A stretch of DNA of 64,000 nucleotides from an uncultured Lachnospiraceae bacterium (lineage in GTDB: Bacteria; Bacillota_A; Clostridia; Lachnospirales; Lachnospiraceae). The translations under genes and the position numbers were made by a program. The notes beneath the pieces were generated by a model that had not been told where the DNA came from, ran no database searches, and saw nothing but the letters and a program-made list of their open reading frames with translations. This document shows, in pieces, positions 63,152 to 64,000 of the stretch; position 1 is the stretch's first letter, and each line of letters opens with the position of its first letter. The DNA lies in NCBI GenBank assembly GCA_910577835.1, contig CAJTOU010000016.1, positions 1-64,000 on the forward strand, in the 5' to 3' direction.

Positions 63152-64000
63152 TCAGAGTTTTTTTAATGGAAAACGAAGCAGCATATCTTTGTAGTTTCTC
63201 TGTTTGTTTATATCTCCCGCTGCAATTGGCATAAGAAAAGGAAGTCCGAAGCTTCTTAAAGAAGCAAGATGAATCCCGATTAACATAAGTCCCAGTACAA
63301 TGCCAAAAAAACCGAGCAGGTAAGACAGCGCAATCAGAAAGTATTTTAAAATGCGAAAAGCAGAAGAAAATTCGTCATTTGGGACAGCGAAGGAGGAAAG
63401 TGCAGTAAATGCCACTACCACAACAATTACAGGACTTACAATGCCGGCAGATACCGCGGCTTGTCCGATAATCAGTCCTCCTACAATGCCTATCGTACTT
63501 CCCATAGGACCGGGGATTCGTATACCTGCTTCCCGTAAAAGCTCAAATGCCAGCTCCATAATCAGTATTTCAATCACACTTGGAAACGGAACACTTGCTC
63601 TGCCTGCTGCAAAGGCAAAAAGCATATTTGCGGGAAGAATATCAGGGTGATAATTCATAACTGCCAGATAAACAGCAGGAAGGCACAGTGAAAAAAACGC
63701 TGCGAGATAGCGAATGATTCTGGCAAGCGTTACAATCGCATATCTTTCATAATAATCATCCGGTGTTTTAAAAAAATCATTAAAATTTGTCGGCAGCAGC
63801 AGAGCGACCGGCGTATTGTCAACAAAAAGAGTGATTCTTCCCTTCATAATCGCCTGTATTGCCGTATCAGGGCGTTCTGTGGTCTGATACTGCGGAAACG
63901 GGGAATTTGAATTTTCTTCGGTAAGCTGTTCGATAATGCCGGTGTCTGTAAGATTTGTAATATCAAGCCCTTCGATTCGTCTGGTGATTTCTTTCAGAAC
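63152..64000 (-). CDS. gerAA: GerAA-type spore germination receptor subunit (5' end outside window)
   Basis: The frame stays open to the right edge of the window, giving at least 282 residues. The piece is the second half of a GerA subunit: SPFPQYQTTERPDTAI, GRITLFVDNTPVALLLPTNF, RYAIVTLARIIRYLAAFF, PMGSTIGIVGGLIIGQAAVS and ALSSFAVPNDEF, with four or five membrane segments. GerAA is the largest subunit of the germinant receptor in the spore inner membrane. The N-terminal soluble domain lies outside the window. Confidence 0.92.
   Translation of the reverse strand, partial: VLKEITRRIEGLDITNLTDTGIIEQLTEENSNSPFPQYQTTERPDTAIQAIMKGRITLFVDNTPVALLLPTNFNDFFKTPDDYYERYAIVTLARIIRYLAAFFSLCLPAVYLAVMNYHPDILPANMLFAFAAGRASVPFPSVIEILIMELAFELLREAGIRIPGPMGSTIGIVGGLIIGQAAVSAGIVSPVIVVVVAFTALSSFAVPNDEFSSAFRILKYFLIALSYLLGFFGIVLGLMLIGIHLASLRSFGLPFLMPIAAGDINKQRNYKDMLLRFPLKKL

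Overview
The window looks like a chromosomal segment of a low-GC, spore-forming Clostridia bacterium, most likely a Lachnospiraceae member. The evidence is gene content and style: strong AGGAGG-type ribosome binding sites, sporulation and germination genes (CwlD-type amidase, SpoIID/LytB protein, GerA-type receptor), a MecA adaptor, an archaeal/eukaryotic-type short ProS, a split transketolase and a Firmicutes-type 6S RNA. No rRNA, tRNA, CRISPR array, transposase or phage gene was found. The genus cannot be fixed from this sequence alone.

Layout. (1) 1-4760, plus strand: the 3' part of an acidic repeat protein with a P-loop domain, an RDD membrane protein, TsaC/Sua5, RpiB and dCMP deaminase. 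(2) 5008-13288: a small unknown protein and a YwmB-like protein (minus), an 844-residue membrane-anchored unknown, a DUF1858 protein and MecA (minus), then a three-gene set of a Ser/Thr kinase fused to a TadZ/ParA-like domain, a second ParA-like protein and a CpaB-like SAF protein. Short hairpin repeats lie on both sides of 6421-13288. (3) 13817-16427: a GH18 lipoprotein and CwlD. (4) 16697-36569: an exopolysaccharide/capsule locus. It starts with a promoter and a structured leader, followed by a WecG/TagA-type transferase, several glycosyltransferases, an acyltransferase, LicD, Wzy, Wzx, and a TPP enzyme, cytidylyltransferase-oxidoreductase fusion and SDR set. After a broken AraC gene come gmd, fcl, manC and manA for GDP-mannose and GDP-fucose. 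The central part (about 18.9-27.8 kb) is far more AT-rich than the flanks, which suggests acquisition. (5) 36642-44890: arabinose and pentose phosphate metabolism (araA, araD, transaldolase, split transketolase), with an MCP chemoreceptor and a small unknown gene between. (6) 45198-53218: a small alarmone synthetase, an RluA-type pseudouridine synthase, an AI-2E family transporter, two very long palindromic elements, then a two-component system, flavin reductase-like protein and OLD-family ATPase/TOPRIM protein in one direction. (7) 53370-64000: a DHH phosphoesterase, an XRE regulator, a propeller-like unknown, proS, cca, 6S RNA, a SpoIID protein, and a minus-strand germinant receptor operon with a GerAB-GerAC fusion and a partial GerAA.

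How the parts connect. Mannose-6-phosphate isomerase and ManC lead to GDP-mannose, and Gmd and Fcl convert that to GDP-L-fucose, for the glycosyltransferases of the same locus. Wzx would export and Wzy polymerise the repeat units. The cytidylyltransferase fusion, TPP enzyme, SDR and LicD together suggest an unusual CDP-activated substituent. AraA and AraD would feed xylulose-5-phosphate to the transketolase and transaldolase encoded downstream.

The most unusual non-coding structures are two related, oppositely oriented hairpins of about 235 bp at 47849-48086 and 48248-48479. Their apical loops are conserved while their outer stems differ but still pair. Next is a 15-bp tandem repeat in the araA leader that can be read as a pentapeptide-repeat small ORF.
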